64,000 nucleotides of DNA, from contig NZ_BAAAOH010000001.1 of NCBI RefSeq assembly GCF_039530225.1, positions 1-64,000 of the forward strand. The letters are read 5' to 3'. The stretch is from Microbacterium pumilum. Lineage in GTDB: Bacteria; Actinomycetota; Actinomycetes; Actinomycetales; Microbacteriaceae. Below the pieces are notes generated by a model, which saw nothing but the letters and a program-made list of their open reading frames with translations, had not been told where the DNA came from and ran no database searches. The first letter of the stretch is position 1; each line of letters begins with the position of its first letter. This document shows, one piece after another, positions 18,504-30,300 of the stretch. The position numbers and the translations under genes were made by a program.

Positions 18504-20765
18504 TCACGTCCAGCGCAGCAGTCGAATCATGGTGATGCCCGGAGTGGAGCACGCGCCCGTCGCGCGAAACTCGATCTTGTGCTGCGGCCCGGTCGAGACC
18601 AGGGGATACACGAGATCGAAGGCGGCCGTCCTGCGCTCGACCACCTCCTCGGCCACAGTGACCCCGTCGATGTCGATCGCGACCCGAGTGGTCTCGTCGC
18701 CCGACACGAAACCCACTCGGATGCTGGCGCCCTCGCATCCGGGATCGCTCAGGATCACCGACATCGCTCCTCGCGTGGAGCGCGCTCGTCTGCCGCCGCG
18801 CATCTGCACCCGGGATGCGATCCCACGGAACTCGTGATCACTCTCGGGTTGCTGCTCCCCGAACGCCACCGCGTCGACGGTGAGGCGATCGAGCGCCAGC
18901 GAACCGCGATCCATGGTTACGAGGGCGTCGCGACGAGCCGCGATCGCATCGGCATCGTCCGCGGCCGTCGGCCAGTAGATCGTGTAGCGCTCATCATGGA
19001 TTCCGAAGAACGGCTCGAGTGACACATCACCGGCCGGGTCGCGCGCGGTGAGCAGGAAATGAAGGGGCATGCCTGCGGGATCCGGAACGACAGCACCGGC
19101 CGCATCGGTCACGACGATCGGCAGCTCGCTGAATCCTCGCAGTCGTCCGGCCGCGATGTGCCCCATACGACTGCCATCCGCATGCAGCCCGATGAGATCC
19201 TCCCCTCCCTCACGAGCGGCGAGCACGATCGGGCCGACGGAATATGCCTGCCATGGCGAGCCATCCGGGAGCCGCTCGACTCGCGGCTCAAGAGGCACCC
19301 GGAAGGTCACGACGTCCTCCGCGAACCAGTCCCGCTCGAGGATCACCGCGCCGTCGACGTGCCTGGCATCGGCACTCCGGCCGTTGACCGCGAGATCGAC
19401 AAGTCCCCCGCTCCAGCCGGGCACGCGCAACCGCAGCGAGAATCGCTTCGGACGGTCGAGCGCGACGACGATCGAGACCCCTTCATCCGCCGGAAATCCG
19501 GTCTCCATGCGCAAACCCGTCCCGAGCTGCGGAGCGTCGAGAGCGGCGGAGATGAAGAGGTTCACTGCCAGGGCGCCGTCTTGTTCTCCGAAGATGAGCT
19601 CGCCGTACTTCGCCTGTGACTCCATGCCCGTGCCGACGCAGCACCAGAAGGACGACTCGGGCTGCGAGTAGACGCGGTAGTGGCGTGGACGCATCGGCGT
19701 GAAGTAGACGAAACCGCCATCGGGATGCTGTGCCGCGAGTTGGTGGCTGTAGAGAGCCCGCTCCGCGTAGTCCAGGTACTCGGAGGACAGCTGGGCCTCG
19801 GCGAGCGCCTTCGTCAGCTTCAGCATGTTGTAGGTATTGCAGGTCTCCGGGCCCTCACGATCCTCGATCATCGCCGTGAAGTCGTCGAGGACGTGGAAGT
19901 GCTCGCGGACACTGTTGCCGCCGATCACCACGGAACGACGCTCGACCACCTGGTGCCAGAAATAGTCGGCATCACCCAGCAACGCGCTGTCGCCGTCGAG
20001 CGCTGCGGTTGTGGCGTAGCCGACCACTTTGGGTATCTGGGTGTTCGCGTGAAGTCCCGTGAGCGCATCCCGCCGCTCCTGGAGCGGCACGAGGATGGCG
20101 CGATGCGAGAATCGGTGCGCCATGGCGGCGAGGTCGGCGCGGCCGGTGTCGGTGGCCATGCGGGCGAAGAGATCGTTCATCCCGCCGTATTCTGTGGCGA
20201 GCATATTCTCGAAGGGGTCGGCATCGATCTCGGCCGCCAGCTCGAGCCACCACTGCGCGAACCGCAGAGCGACCGCACGTGCGTGATCATGGCCGAGGAG
20301 GTCGACCGCATCCCACAGACCCGAGAGCATCTTGTGCAGGTTGTACCACGGCACCCAGTGCTCACTCGATCCGAACCGGACCGCGGCTTCCGTCCCTCCG
20401 GCCCTGAGAGACTCGAACAGCGCGAAGCCCCCGGGGACGCCGCCCACGTAACCGGTGCCGATCGCATCCTGCGCACGCGAGAGCTCTGCCACGACATGGT
20501 CGAGACGGTGCCTCACCTCAGCTCGCCCCGCGGGCAGAGCGAGCCACGCCGTCGCCGAGAGATAGTGGCCGGCCGTGTGACCGTCCAAGCCGCTGGACTC
20601 CCAATTGCCGTAGCTGTCCGCCCGCGGCGGCAGTCCTGCCTCGCGGAGGTACGGTGCGACGAGCCGATCGGGGTCGAGCGTCATCACATAGTCGAGATCC
20701 ACCTGCTCCGCGTCGCGGAACATGCCGTCGAGGAGGGTGACCTGACCCGGATGGAAGAACCTCAC
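18504..20765 (-). CDS. GH127-type beta-L-arabinofuranosidase
   Basis: A 753-residue cytoplasmic protein of the DUF1680/GH127 (or GH146) group. The (alpha/alpha)6 core (about 1-400) carries the zinc-cysteine site: Glu307 and Cys309 in ETCNTYNMLKLTKAL and the Cys pair 375-376 in SSFWCCVGTGMESQAKYGELIF. In characterised family members the first of these paired cysteines is the nucleophile. Beta-sandwich domains follow. It would remove beta-L-arabinofuranosyl residues from plant glycans or from oligosaccharides taken up. It is divergent from the GH51 gene with a shared operator C between them. A C-terminal extension of about 130 residues beyond HypBA1-like length ends in a beta-rich domain (CEGASIRVGFVSGDETTRV). 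Confidence 0.88.
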   Translation of the reverse strand: MRFFHPGQVTLLDGMFRDAEQVDLDYVMTLDPDRLVAPYLREAGLPPRADSYGNWESSGLDGHTAGHYLSATAWLALPAGRAEVRHRLDHVVAELSRAQDAIGTGYVGGVPGGFALFESLRAGGTEAAVRFGSSEHWVPWYNLHKMLSGLWDAVDLLGHDHARAVALRFAQWWLELAAEIDADPFENMLATEYGGMNDLFARMATDTGRADLAAMAHRFSHRAILVPLQERRDALTGLHANTQIPKVVGYATTAALDGDSALLGDADYFWHQVVERRSVVIGGNSVREHFHVLDDFTAMIEDREGPETCNTYNMLKLTKALAEAQLSSEYLDYAERALYSHQLAAQHPDGGFVYFTPMRPRHYRVYSQPESSFWCCVGTGMESQAKYGELIFGEQDGALAVNLFISAALDAPQLGTGLRMETGFPADEGVSIVVALDRPKRFSLRLRVPGWSGGLVDLAVNGRSADARHVDGAVILERDWFAEDVVTFRVPLEPRVERLPDGSPWQAYSVGPIVLAAREGGEDLIGLHADGSRMGHIAAGRLRGFSELPIVVTDAAGAVVPDPAGMPLHFLLTARDPAGDVSLEPFFGIHDERYTIYWPTAADDADAIAARRDALVTMDRGSLALDRLTVDAVAFGEQQPESDHEFRGIASRVQMRGGRRARSTRGAMSVILSDPGCEGASIRVGFVSGDETTRVAIDIDGVTVAEEVVERRTAAFDLVYPLVSTGPQHKIEFRATGACSTPGITMIRLLRWT

Positions 20766-20801
20766 TGCGCAAGCCTGTCTGTCTTCGAAACGCTCGAACA
20801 G

Positions 20802-20839
20802 GGACGATCAAGGTGCCGAAGCTGGACGAAACGCCGACC
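20802..20839 (+). promoter_or_regulatory. putative AraC operator C (GH127/GH51)
   Basis: GGACGATC at 20802-20809 and GGACGAAACGCCGACC starting at 20824 are direct repeats with 22-bp spacing. A weaker third copy, TTCGAAACGCTCGA, begins near 20784. The site lies 37-74 bases upstream of the GH127 start and 93-130 bases upstream of the GH51 start, so it could serve both divergent promoters. Confidence 0.55.
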
Positions 20840-20931
20840 CGGCTCCAGTCGCCACAGTATCGCTTGCGATGCGAGCGGGCCAGCGGAAACACTTGTCTGG
20901 CAGCCTCCCACCCGACCAGGCAAGGACGACG

Positions 20932-22485
20932 ATGACAGACCCCCACTCAGGCGCCGAGACCCCGGTCCGCGCCGTGATCGATCTCGACGTCACCGGCCCG
21001 GTGATCAGCCGACACCTCTACGGCCACTTCGCAGAGCACCTGGGCAGATGCATCTACGACGGGTTCTTCGTCGGCGATCGCGCTGACGTGCCGACGGAGG
21101 GCGGCGTCCGCCTCGATGTCGTCGAGGCATTGCGCGCACTGGATATCCCGAACCTGCGCTGGCCCGGCGGATGCTTCGCCGACGAGTACCACTGGCACGA
21201 CGGTATCGGGGCGGTCGAGAGTCGGCCGACGATGGTCAACAGCAACTGGGGAGATGTGATCGAAGACAACAGCTTTGGCACTCACGAGTTCATGGCGCTC
21301 TGCGAGATGCTCGACGCCGAGCCGTACATCTCGGCGAACGTGGGCAGCGGGACGGTGCGCGAGGCGGGAGAGTGGATCGAGTATCTGACTCGATCGGATG
21401 ACAGCCCGATGGCGCGTCTGCGCCGTGCCAACGGACGCGATGATCCCTGGAAGGTCCGCTTCTGGGGACTGGGAAACGAGCCATGGGGCTGCGGCGGCCG
21501 CTTCGGACCGAAGGCCTACGCCCAGGTCGCGCGCACTTTCGGGACCTACAGCCGTGATCACAACGGCAACAGGCTCTACCGCATCGCATCGGGCGCATCG
21601 AACGACGACTACGTCTGGACCGAGACGCTCATGCAGGAACTCGGCTTCGAGATCGGGACCGGCAACTCCGCGGGGCCGAGCGTCGGCGCCTACGACGCCA
21701 TCTCATTCCACTTCTACACGATCCCCGGCACCTGGGCGCACAAGGGCAGCGCGACAGAATTCGACACAGCCGAGTACTACCGCACCCTCGCCGAGGCTGC
21801 CCGCATCGAGACACTGCTCGCCGCGCACTCGGCCATCATGGACGCCTACGATCCCGGCAAGACGATCGGACTGGTCCTTGACGAGTGGGGCACCTGGTTC
21901 GACGTGGAGCCGGGAACGAACCCCGGATTCCTTTACCAGCAGAACACACTCCGCGACGCGATCGTCGCCGGCGTCCACTTCGACGCGTTCCATCGTCACG
22001 CCGACCGGATGTCCATGGCCAACATCGCGCAGACCGTGAACGTGTTGCAGGCGATGATCCTCACCGACGGCCCTGAGATGGTGCTCACGCCGACCTATCA
22101 CGTCTTCGAGATGAACAAGGGTCACCACGACGCGACGTCGCACTCCGTCGATCTCCTCGATCCGATCCCGTCGATCGTCTCGGGCGAGCGCACCGTTCCG
22201 TCACTCAGCACGTCCGCAAGCTCTCGCGACGGCCGCGCACTCATCTCCGTCACCAATGCGCACGCGACCGAGTGGGCCTCGCTGCAGTTCGATCTGCGCG
22301 GCGCCGAGGTCGCCGGCGCGACGGGCCGGATCCTCACCGCGCCGTCGCTGCAGGCGCACAACACCGCTGACGACCCTCACGCCGTGTCGCCCCACGCGTT
22401 CCAGGACGTGCACCTCGAGGCAGGCACGCTTCAGGTTCGCATCCCCGCGCACTCGTTCGTGACGATCCAGCTCGATCTGGCGTAG
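20932..22485 (+). CDS. GH51 alpha-L-arabinofuranosidase
   Basis: The ATG at 20932, after AAGGA, gives 517 residues without a signal peptide. The family signature is complete: ISRHLYGHFAEHLGRCIYDG at the start, LRWPGGCFADEYHWHDGIG, the acid/base in GLGNEPWGCGG (Glu183) and the nucleophile in LVLDEWGTWFDV (Glu318). A C-terminal beta-sandwich follows. GH51 enzymes remove alpha-L-arabinofuranosyl side groups from arabinan, arabinogalactan and arabinoxylan oligosaccharides. With GH127 on the other strand the cell can attack both alpha- and beta-linked arabinofuranose. An ATG at 20869 opens the frame earlier but lacks homology. Confidence 0.93.
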   Translation: MTDPHSGAETPVRAVIDLDVTGPVISRHLYGHFAEHLGRCIYDGFFVGDRADVPTEGGVRLDVVEALRALDIPNLRWPGGCFADEYHWHDGIGAVESRPTMVNSNWGDVIEDNSFGTHEFMALCEMLDAEPYISANVGSGTVREAGEWIEYLTRSDDSPMARLRRANGRDDPWKVRFWGLGNEPWGCGGRFGPKAYAQVARTFGTYSRDHNGNRLYRIASGASNDDYVWTETLMQELGFEIGTGNSAGPSVGAYDAISFHFYTIPGTWAHKGSATEFDTAEYYRTLAEAARIETLLAAHSAIMDAYDPGKTIGLVLDEWGTWFDVEPGTNPGFLYQQNTLRDAIVAGVHFDAFHRHADRMSMANIAQTVNVLQAMILTDGPEMVLTPTYHVFEMNKGHHDATSHSVDLLDPIPSIVSGERTVPSLSTSASSRDGRALISVTNAHATEWASLQFDLRGAEVAGATGRILTAPSLQAHNTADDPHAVSPHAFQDVHLEAGTLQVRIPAHSFVTIQLDLA

Positions 22486-22510
22486 CCGGCCCTCGGTTCG
22501 GCTGCGGCAC

Positions 22511-23500
22511 TCAGGTTGAATGCATCGCGCGCGATTCGCCGCGCGCCGTGTCCGCGGCGCGCCTGATGGTCCATTCGGTCGAGGAGCTCGCGGCCGGCTC
22601 GAGAGTGATCAGATCGAGCTTGGAGTTCAGCGCGTCCGGCGGACACGACATGGGCTCGACGGCGACAGCCTGACGCCGGTCCTCCGGGCAGGCGGCATCC
22701 GTCGTATAGACCTGGATCCAGCGGGTCGAGGCGTCGGTCTCGAGTTCGACGCCGAACCCCTGCCGATCCGTGACACGCACACGCGTCCGGTTCGAGGCAT
22801 CTCGATGAAGGTCGCCGAACGCGTGGTTCAACACCGTGCTGCCGATCAGGCGTCGCCGGCGGAAGTCGAACATCCCATCTCGCGCTGCGACACTGTCGAT
22901 CGCGACGGGGAGGAGCCGACCCCGAGAGACCCTTATGAACCGGTCCGCGGGCAGCTCGAGAAACCATGCATCGACGGCGCCGGCGTGCGCGGGACCGGCC
23001 GCGAGGTAGGGATGACCGCCCACTCCGAATGGCGCGGGGGCGGTGCCTTCGTTGGTCGCCACCACGCGTTGCGTGAGCCCGTCGGCGTCGAGGTCGAACG
23101 AGGTTTCGAGCCGGACTCGCCATGGGTAGCCCGGCTGAGCCTCGATCATCCCCACCAAGGTCACGCGGCTCTCGTTCTTCGCCGTCACGGTGAAGTCGTT
23201 CCAGGCGACCAGGCCGTGCGCGGCATTCTCCCGCTCGGGCTCGCTCAGGGGCAGCTGGTGGACCGCACCCCCGAACTCGTACCGGCCGTTCGCCGTGCGA
23301 TTCGGCCACGGCGCGAGGAGAGCGCCACGCATGGCGGGTCTCATTTCGTCGGCCTTGTACGGCACGACAAGGTCACCGTGGGCATCGCGCAGTACTCGCA
23401 GAGAGGCACCGACGGACGCGATGATGGCCTCGTACCCGCCCGCGCGAAGTCTGTGCTGTATCCCGGACACCGGTGTCGCCGTGCCGGCGATCTGCTGCAT
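22511..23500 (-). CDS. aldose 1-epimerase (galactose mutarotase type)
   Basis: A 329-residue beta-sandwich enzyme. The catalytic residues are visible as His in ENAAHGLV, His in GVGGHPYLA and Glu in VAVEPMSCPPDALNS. It interconverts the alpha and beta anomers of free aldoses such as galactose, so that beta-galactose released by GH35 can enter the Leloir pathway. The ATG is preceded by AGGAG. It is convergent with the GH51 gene. A tandem GCACGATC/GGACGATC motif lies 42-71 bases upstream, placing it in the putative AraC regulon. Confidence 0.88.
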   Translation of the reverse strand: MQQIAGTATPVSGIQHRLRAGGYEAIIASVGASLRVLRDAHGDLVVPYKADEMRPAMRGALLAPWPNRTANGRYEFGGAVHQLPLSEPERENAAHGLVAWNDFTVTAKNESRVTLVGMIEAQPGYPWRVRLETSFDLDADGLTQRVVATNEGTAPAPFGVGGHPYLAAGPAHAGAVDAWFLELPADRFIRVSRGRLLPVAIDSVAARDGMFDFRRRRLIGSTVLNHAFGDLHRDASNRTRVRVTDRQGFGVELETDASTRWIQVYTTDAACPEDRRQAVAVEPMSCPPDALNSKLDLITLEPAASSSTEWTIRRAADTARGESRAMHST

Positions 23501-23541
23501 TGTCTCCTGGCGAATCTAGGGCCGCGACGGGGGCGCGGAAA

Positions 23542-23571
23542 GCACGATCAGACGGGGCGACGAGGACGATC
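23542..23571 (+). promoter_or_regulatory. putative AraC operator F (epimerase)
   Basis: GCACGATC at 23542-23549 and GGACGATC at 23564-23571 repeat with exactly 22-bp spacing. They lie 42-71 bases upstream of the epimerase start, on the opposite strand to the gene, as at the other sites. Neither half has the longer GAAACGCTGA form, so it is the weakest of the five. Confidence 0.4.
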
Positions 23572-23596
23572 ATCTGGTCCGACCCTCCGTACCTGC

Positions 23597-23637
23597 CGAT
23601 GGGCCGCAGACCCTCGGGTGAGGTCTGCAGCCCATCG
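23597..23637 (-). terminator. hairpin terminator of the GH53 gene
   Basis: Sixteen-base arms at 23597-23612 and 23622-23637 surround a nine-base loop, starting 12 bases after the GH53 stop. In - strand RNA all 16 positions pair, with one G-U wobble; on the + strand the same position is a C-A mismatch, so the hairpin is fitted to the GH53 transcript. No U-run is obvious. Confidence 0.7.
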
Positions 23638-23648
23638 ACGCACTCGGG

Positions 23649-26600
23649 CTACTTGACGGTGATGCTCGCACTCTTGGCTGCTGAAACGTTGCCGGCCTTG
23701 TCGGTGGCGGTGTAGCTGATGGTGTGCGTTCCCTTGCCTGTGACCGGGATGGGACCGGTGTAGGCGGTCCATGCGCCCTGGTCGAGGCTGTAGGTGATCG
23801 CGGCGACGCCTGACAGCGCATCGGTCGCGGTCAGGGTCACCGGCACCGTGCCGACCTGACTGTTCGTGAAGGCGGCCGTAGCAACGGGAGCTGCGGTGTC
23901 GCGTTTGATCACGATCGTGCCGATCGTTGAGACGTTGCCCCTGTTGTCGGTTGCCCGGTAGGTGAACGTCGTTTCACCGGCGGGCACCGAGATGGCTGCC
24001 GTATAGGGCTTCCACGCTCCACCGTTGACCTGGTACTCGCGGCTCGCGACGCCCGACGAGTCGGACGCGACGAGGGAGAGCGACACCGCCGCTGTGCCCT
24101 TGAACCAGCCGTTCGTGCCGGTCGGCGCAGCCGGGCTCGTCACTGCCGAGACCGTGGGCCCTGTGGTGTCGGGCGCGACGACGGTGATCGTGGCGGTCCT
24201 GGTGGCGGAGGTGTTCCCGGCGTTGTCGATCGCGCTGTAGTACAGGGTATGACTGCCCGCGCCGGTCACCGGGATGACGGCGTCGTAGGTCGTCCATGGA
24301 CCCTGATCCAGCGAGTACACGATCTTCCCCACCCCCGACGTCGCATCCGTCGCGTTCAGCGTCACCGGCACGGTGCCCACCCCACCGTTCGTGTAGGTCG
24401 CCGACGCCACGGGCACGACGGTGTCGCGCTTGACCACGACGCTGTGCGTGGCCGAGACGTTCCCTGCCTTGTCCGTGGCCCGGAACGAGTACGTCGTGGT
24501 TCCCACCGGTGCGGCGATCGACGCTGAGAAGATCGTCCACGCCCCCGAGCCCACCCTGTACTCGATCGACTTGACACCCGCGGTGGCGGCGCTGGGCACG
24601 GCCGGGTCGGTGGCGGTCGCCTTGAGCGACACCGTCCCGGTGAACCAGGAGTTCAGCCCGGTCGGTGCCTCGGGGGTCGTCGTCACCACCAGCACCGGCG
24701 CGGTGGTGTCGGGTGACGCGATCCGCACCGTCACCGTCTTCACCGTCTCCGTGTTGCCGGCGAGGTCGGTCGTGGCGTATGCCACCACGCGGTCCCCGGC
24801 ACCCTCGACGTAGAACGCGGCCGAGTACTGCGTCCACGTCCCCCCGTCGATCTGATACCAGGTGGAGCCGATGCCCGAGAAGGTGTCCGTGCGAGACAGC
24901 GTGACCTTGACCGGATCCGAGCCGGCTCCACCGAGATCGTTGAACGATGCCGCGGTGACCGGGAGCGTGTTGTCGCGCTTCACGGTGACGGTCTTGATCG
25001 CAGACACATTGCCCTTGGCGTCGGTTGCCCGGAAGCCGTACGTCGTGGTGCCCGCCGGAGCGCTGATCGGAGCCGTGTACGCCGCCCACGCTCCGGTGCC
25101 GACGCGGTACTCAGTCTTCGCAACTCCGGAGACGTCCGTCGCCGCCGCGCTCACCGTGACCGCCGAGGTGAACCATCCGTTGGCTCCGTCGGGCGACGTC
25201 GGGTTCGTGGCGACGGTGAGCAGCGGGGCCGACGTATCAGGACCGACGAGGACCTGACTCGACTTGATCGTCCCGGCGTTGCCCGCAGGGTCTGTCGCCG
25301 CGAACTCCACCGTGTGGACACCCGCACCGGTGATCACGAACGGCGTCGTGTACGTCTTCCAGCTGCCGGAGTCGATCCGATAGCTGATGGACGCGACACC
25401 CGACACGACGTCGGTGGCGATCACGGTGACCGTCGCGGAGGTCGCCGTGGTGGCAGCCGCTGTCGATGACGCCACGGGGGCGTCCTCATCGCGCTTGACG
25501 GTGACCGTCTTGAAACCCGACACGTTGCCCTTGCCGTCCGTTGCCCGGAAAGTGTAGGTCGTGGATCCGACCGGCACTGCGATGGGCGTCGAGTAGGTCG
25601 TGAACGCACCGGATCCGGCACGGTAGGTGATGCTGTCGACGCCGGACTGGGTGTCGGTCGCGGTCAGGGTCAGGGTCACGGGCGATGTGAACCATCCGTT
25701 CGCGCCGTTCGGCGCCGCGGGAGTGGTGGTGCCGGTGACCACGGGTGGCGTCGAATCGACCGGTGCGAACACGACCGCGGCCGACTTCGTCGCCTCGACG
25801 TTGCCCGCCCTGTCGGTCGCGGCGAACGTGATCGTCGCGTTCGTGGCCACCTCGAAGACACCCGTGTAAAGAGTGCTCGCCCCGCCGTTGACCGAGTAGG
25901 TCACCCCGGAAACCCCCGACCCGCCGTCCGTCGAAGTCAGGACGACTTCCACCGGACCCGTCGCCTGCCCGTCCTGGTCGTCGAACGACGCCGCAGAGAC
26001 CGGTGCCGTCACGTCTCGTTTCACCGTGATCGTGTCAGGCGCCGAGACATTGCCCTTGGTGTCCGTGGCGCGGTACTCGACCTCCACGATTCCCTCCGGA
26101 ATGACGACCGGAGAGGTATAGACCGTCCACGACCCGCCGTTCGCCCGATACTCGATCGAGGCGATCCCGCTGCGCTCATCGACGGCGGACAGCGTGACCG
26201 ATACCGCTCCGGCGTACCAGCCGGCGAGGCCGGACGGTGCAGCGGGCGCCGCGACGGCGGTGACGACCGGCGCCACTGTGTCGGCAACGGCGATCTGGAT
26301 CGTCGCCGTCGATACGGCCGACACGTTGCCTGCGGCATCGGATGCCTCGTACGCGACGGTGTGGGTCCCGGCACCCGTCACCGACAGCGGTGTGGTGTAG
26401 GTCGTCCACGCTCCGCCATCCAAGGTGTAAGCGATCGATCCGACGCCGGAGCCGGCGTCCGTCGCCGAGAGCGTGACCGCGACCGGGCCTGTCGACGCAC
26501 CCGAGTGATCGTCGAAGTCTGCGCTCACCGCCGGAGCCGTGTCATCGCGCTTGACGGTCAGGGACTCCTGGTCGGACACGTTGCCCTTCCCATCCGTGGC

Positions 26601-27345
26601 GCGATACGAGACCGCCATCGAGCCCTCATCGAGCGCCACCGGACCGGTGTACGTCGTCCAGGTGCCCGAGCCGACCGTGTACTGGATCGAGCCGATGCCC
26701 GATCGGTCGTCGGTCGCGGTCAGCGTCAGCGCGACCGCGCCGACGTACCAGCCGGCGTCGCCGGTCGGAGATGCCGGGTTGAGGGACGCGGCGACGATCG
26801 GGGCGGTGGTGTCTGCGGCCACGATGCTCACAGTGGCTGTCTTCACCGAACCCACGTTGCCCGCCACGTCGATCGCACGGTACGTCACGACATGCTCACC
26901 CGCGCCGCTCACCGACACCGGCCCGGAGTAGGTGAGCCACGTGCCTCCGTCGACGGAGTACGAGATCGTGTCGACCCCGGATGCGGCATCCGTCGCCGAG
27001 AGCGTCACCGCCACCGGACCCTCCGTCGTGCCGTCCGCGTCATCGAAGGCGGCCGCCGCCGCCGGGCCGACCTCGTCGCGCTGCACGGTGACCGTCTGCA
27101 CGGCAGACACGTTGCCCTTCGTATCCGTCGCCCGGTATCCGAACGCGGTTGCACCTTCGGGCGCCGCGACCTGCGCTTCGTAGTCCGTCCATGCGCCGTC
27201 GGCGCCGACCCGGTACTCGATCGAGGCCACACCCGCGTCATCCGTCGCCGACAGGGTGACTCCGACAGCGCCGGTGTACCATCCCGCGAGACCCGTGGGG
27301 CTCGCCGGGTTCACCGTCGCCACGACAACCGGAGCCGTCGTGTCG
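23649..27345 (-). repeat. seven tandem ~527-bp coding repeats (A-B Ig-like pairs)
   Basis: The C-terminal 1230 or so residues of the GH53 protein are seven units of about 176 residues. Each unit has an A domain (PASPTGxxGWYxGAVxVTLSATD...) and a B domain (AASFDDxxGxxTGPVxVTLSATD...). The copies are clearly diverged from each other (for example GWY in early units, GWF in late ones), so the array is old rather than a recent slippage product. Domains of this type are usually surface-exposed spacers or adhesive modules. Confidence 0.8.
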
Positions 27346-30300
27346 GGGGTGGCGATGGTGACGGTGAAGCCCGTCTTCTTCGTCTCATCCGACTTCAGTG
27401 TCACCACGACCACGTCGGTGCCCGGCTGTGCAGAACTGAATCCGGAGATCGTGTACTCATCTGCCTCCAGCACGGTCGTCGAGCCGTCGGTCAGGGTCGC
27501 GGTGACCTCGAGACCGTCGGAGACGAGTTCCTCACCGACCTGATACGTCGTCTTCGTCGGCTGGTGCGTCACGGCGATGGATGACGCTGTGGGCGCGGGA
27601 CCGACCCGGAACGTGATCGCCGCCGTCTTCGGTTCGCCCGTGTAAAGGCTCACCGTCACGTTGACGGTCGCAACGCCATCGGCGATCGCGGTGAGCTCAC
27701 CTGTCTCGGAGTCGATCTCGACGACGCTGGGATCAGTCGACTTCCACTCGATGTCGGCGACATCGGTCGCGCCGTCACCGCCGGTGAGGCGTGCGACGAG
27801 CTGGTCTTCGTCACCCACGTCGAGCGGGATGGTCGAACCGGACTCCCCCTCTTCGTAGACGTAGTCGCCGTCGGAGTCCTCGACCCAGAAGAATTCCGAG
27901 GCGCGGATCTCGTTGGTCACCGTGACGGGCACGTCGACGTAGACGGTCGGGTCGACTGCCGAGGCGACACGCACCGTTGTGGTGCCCGACACGACTGTGT
28001 TCAGAGACGAGTAGAGGTGGGCCGGCGTGACAAGCCCGCTGCTGGTGACGGTCACCAGATTCGTGTTCGCGGAGGTGTACGTCACGTTCTGGCTGATGGT
28101 GGTGGGCACCACACCGCTCGAGAGCTGGAACTGCGTCATCCGCGTGCCGGTGATCGGGATGAACCGGATGCCGGTCGAATTCACGGTGACGGTCTTCGCG
28201 ATGGGAGCTGCCTTGTAGATGTTGACGTCATCGAGCATCGTCGTCCACGACATGGTGGCGCTCGGGGCACGAGTCGTCCACCACTGCAGGGAAGCGACGT
28301 TGCCGTTGTAGACCGTGTCGGCCGCGAACGGAACCGTGTGAGTGGCGGTGATCGCCGGGTTGTCCTTGCGGGTGATCGTGAAGACCGACTGCTTGGCGAT
28401 CATGTCGATTTCGACATGCACCTTGTACCAGACGTTGTTGACGTTGAAGCCGGTGCCTACCGGAGTCGTGTTGGCGAGCGGCTCATTCGTCGTCGCCGAT
28501 GTGGAGCCCGACTTTCCGCCGCTCGCGTAGACGAGTTCGGTTGCCCAGCTGTATTGGATGCCGAGGTACCGGCTCTCCGTGCTGTCTGCGATGGTGAGGA
28601 ACGCGCCCTTCGTGCCCGTGGGTTGCCCGACATGCCAGTCGAAGTCGAGGATCACGAGGTCGTTCTTCACGGCGGGAGAGATGTATCTCGCGCCGCCTCG
28701 ACCACCTGATCCGCTTCCGACGGCCGCGAGGACCTGGTCGCCGTTGCTGTCGATGACGGCGGCATTCATGACTCCGCTGTAGTTCGCCGCACGGCCGGTG
28801 CTCCACGTGTCGCCGATCGTGCGGTTGTCGAACGAGTCGCTGATCGTCGGCACGTAGACCGTGATGGAGTCGTGGAACAAGCCGTCCTCAGACGAGGCGG
28901 TGATGGTCGCCACACCCGCTGAGACGGCCGTGATGATGCCGAACGAGTTCACGGTGGCGACCGTGGGTGTGTCCGACTTCCAGATCACGGTGTCTTTCGT
29001 CGCCTCGATCGGAGCGATCGCCGCCGAGACCGCGATGGTCGGCGCGACGGTCCCCGGGTTCACCGTCGAGAAGTAGTCCGAGGCGAAGAAGTGCGTGTGG
29101 CGGTCGAGGGTAATGCCGGTGACCGCCACTTCGTCGGTCTGCACGGTGACGGTCGCATGTGCGGTGAACCCGCCCTGCGCGGTGGTGGCGGTGATGATGG
29201 CCGTGCCGGCGTGGACGCCGGTCACTGCGCCGGATGCGCCTACCGTCGCGATCGCCGGGTCGGACGTCGACCATGTGACGGACTTGTTGTCGGCGTCCTC
29301 GGGCAGGACGAGCGCCGAAAGGGGCTTCGTAGACCCGGTCTGAACGGTGAGCGAAGTCTTGTTGAGCACCACACCCTCGACCTGCACCGGCACGACCGTG
29401 ATCGCCGAGGTTGCCGCCATCGTGGTGCTGTCGTCGGATTCCGCGCGGATGGTGGCGGTGCCGGGTGCGACCGCGGTCACCATGCCCATCTTGTCGACCT
29501 TCGCGACCGCCGGGTTGGAGGAGGTCCAGTTCACCTTGTACAGCGTCGCGTTGGCCGGCGCGATGGTCGCGACGAGCTGCAGTTTGCGACTGTTGCTCAC
29601 GGTTGCGCTCGTCTTGTTCAGCGTGATCGAGGTCACGGCCACCTTGGTGGTGTTGAGCGTGAAGGACTTCGTTGCGCCGCCGTCGGCCGAGGTCACCGTG
29701 ATCGTCGTCGTGCCTGCGCGCTTGATGTCGAGCTGAACCTTGGACGAGTCATCGGTGCGCTGCTTCATCGTGCCCACGGGTGTCTGCCACGTCTCGCCGA
29801 AGAACGAGGCGATCGTCGGGTCGGAGGATTTGTAGGTGACCACCTTCGTCGTCGCATTGGCGAGAGTCGCGGTCAGATCGAGCCGGGCGAGAACCGCGGC
29901 TGTCACCGTGCCACCATCGGCGACCGTCGTCGTGCCGGCCGTCACCGCGAGGTCGGCATTGGTCGCCTTGGTCGTGGCGGAGACGGTCACGCTCACCGTC
30001 GCGATGTGACCCGCGGCATCCCGTGCCGTCACCGTCGTGGAACCGGGCGCCAGCGCCTTCACATAGCCGTTGTGGGTGACGGAGGCGACGGCCGGGTCGG
30101 AGGACGAGTATCGGACGGTGCTGTCAGTGAGCACCTGCGCAACAGGTGTCACGGTCGGCTTCAGCCGCTGGCTGAGTCCCACCGTCAGCGAGATGGCGCT
30201 GTCGGCGACCGAGATTCCCGTCGGGACGGTCGGCGTCACGGCATACGCGCCGCCCGCGATGCCGTTGTCCGAGCTCAGCGGCGAGTAGGCCGTCACCGGC

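Noticed and set aside
23649..27345. Regular repeats that could be taken for a CRISPR or satellite array
   Set aside because: The period is about 527 bp and in frame, encoding diverged Ig-like domain pairs; there are no short repeats with unique spacers.
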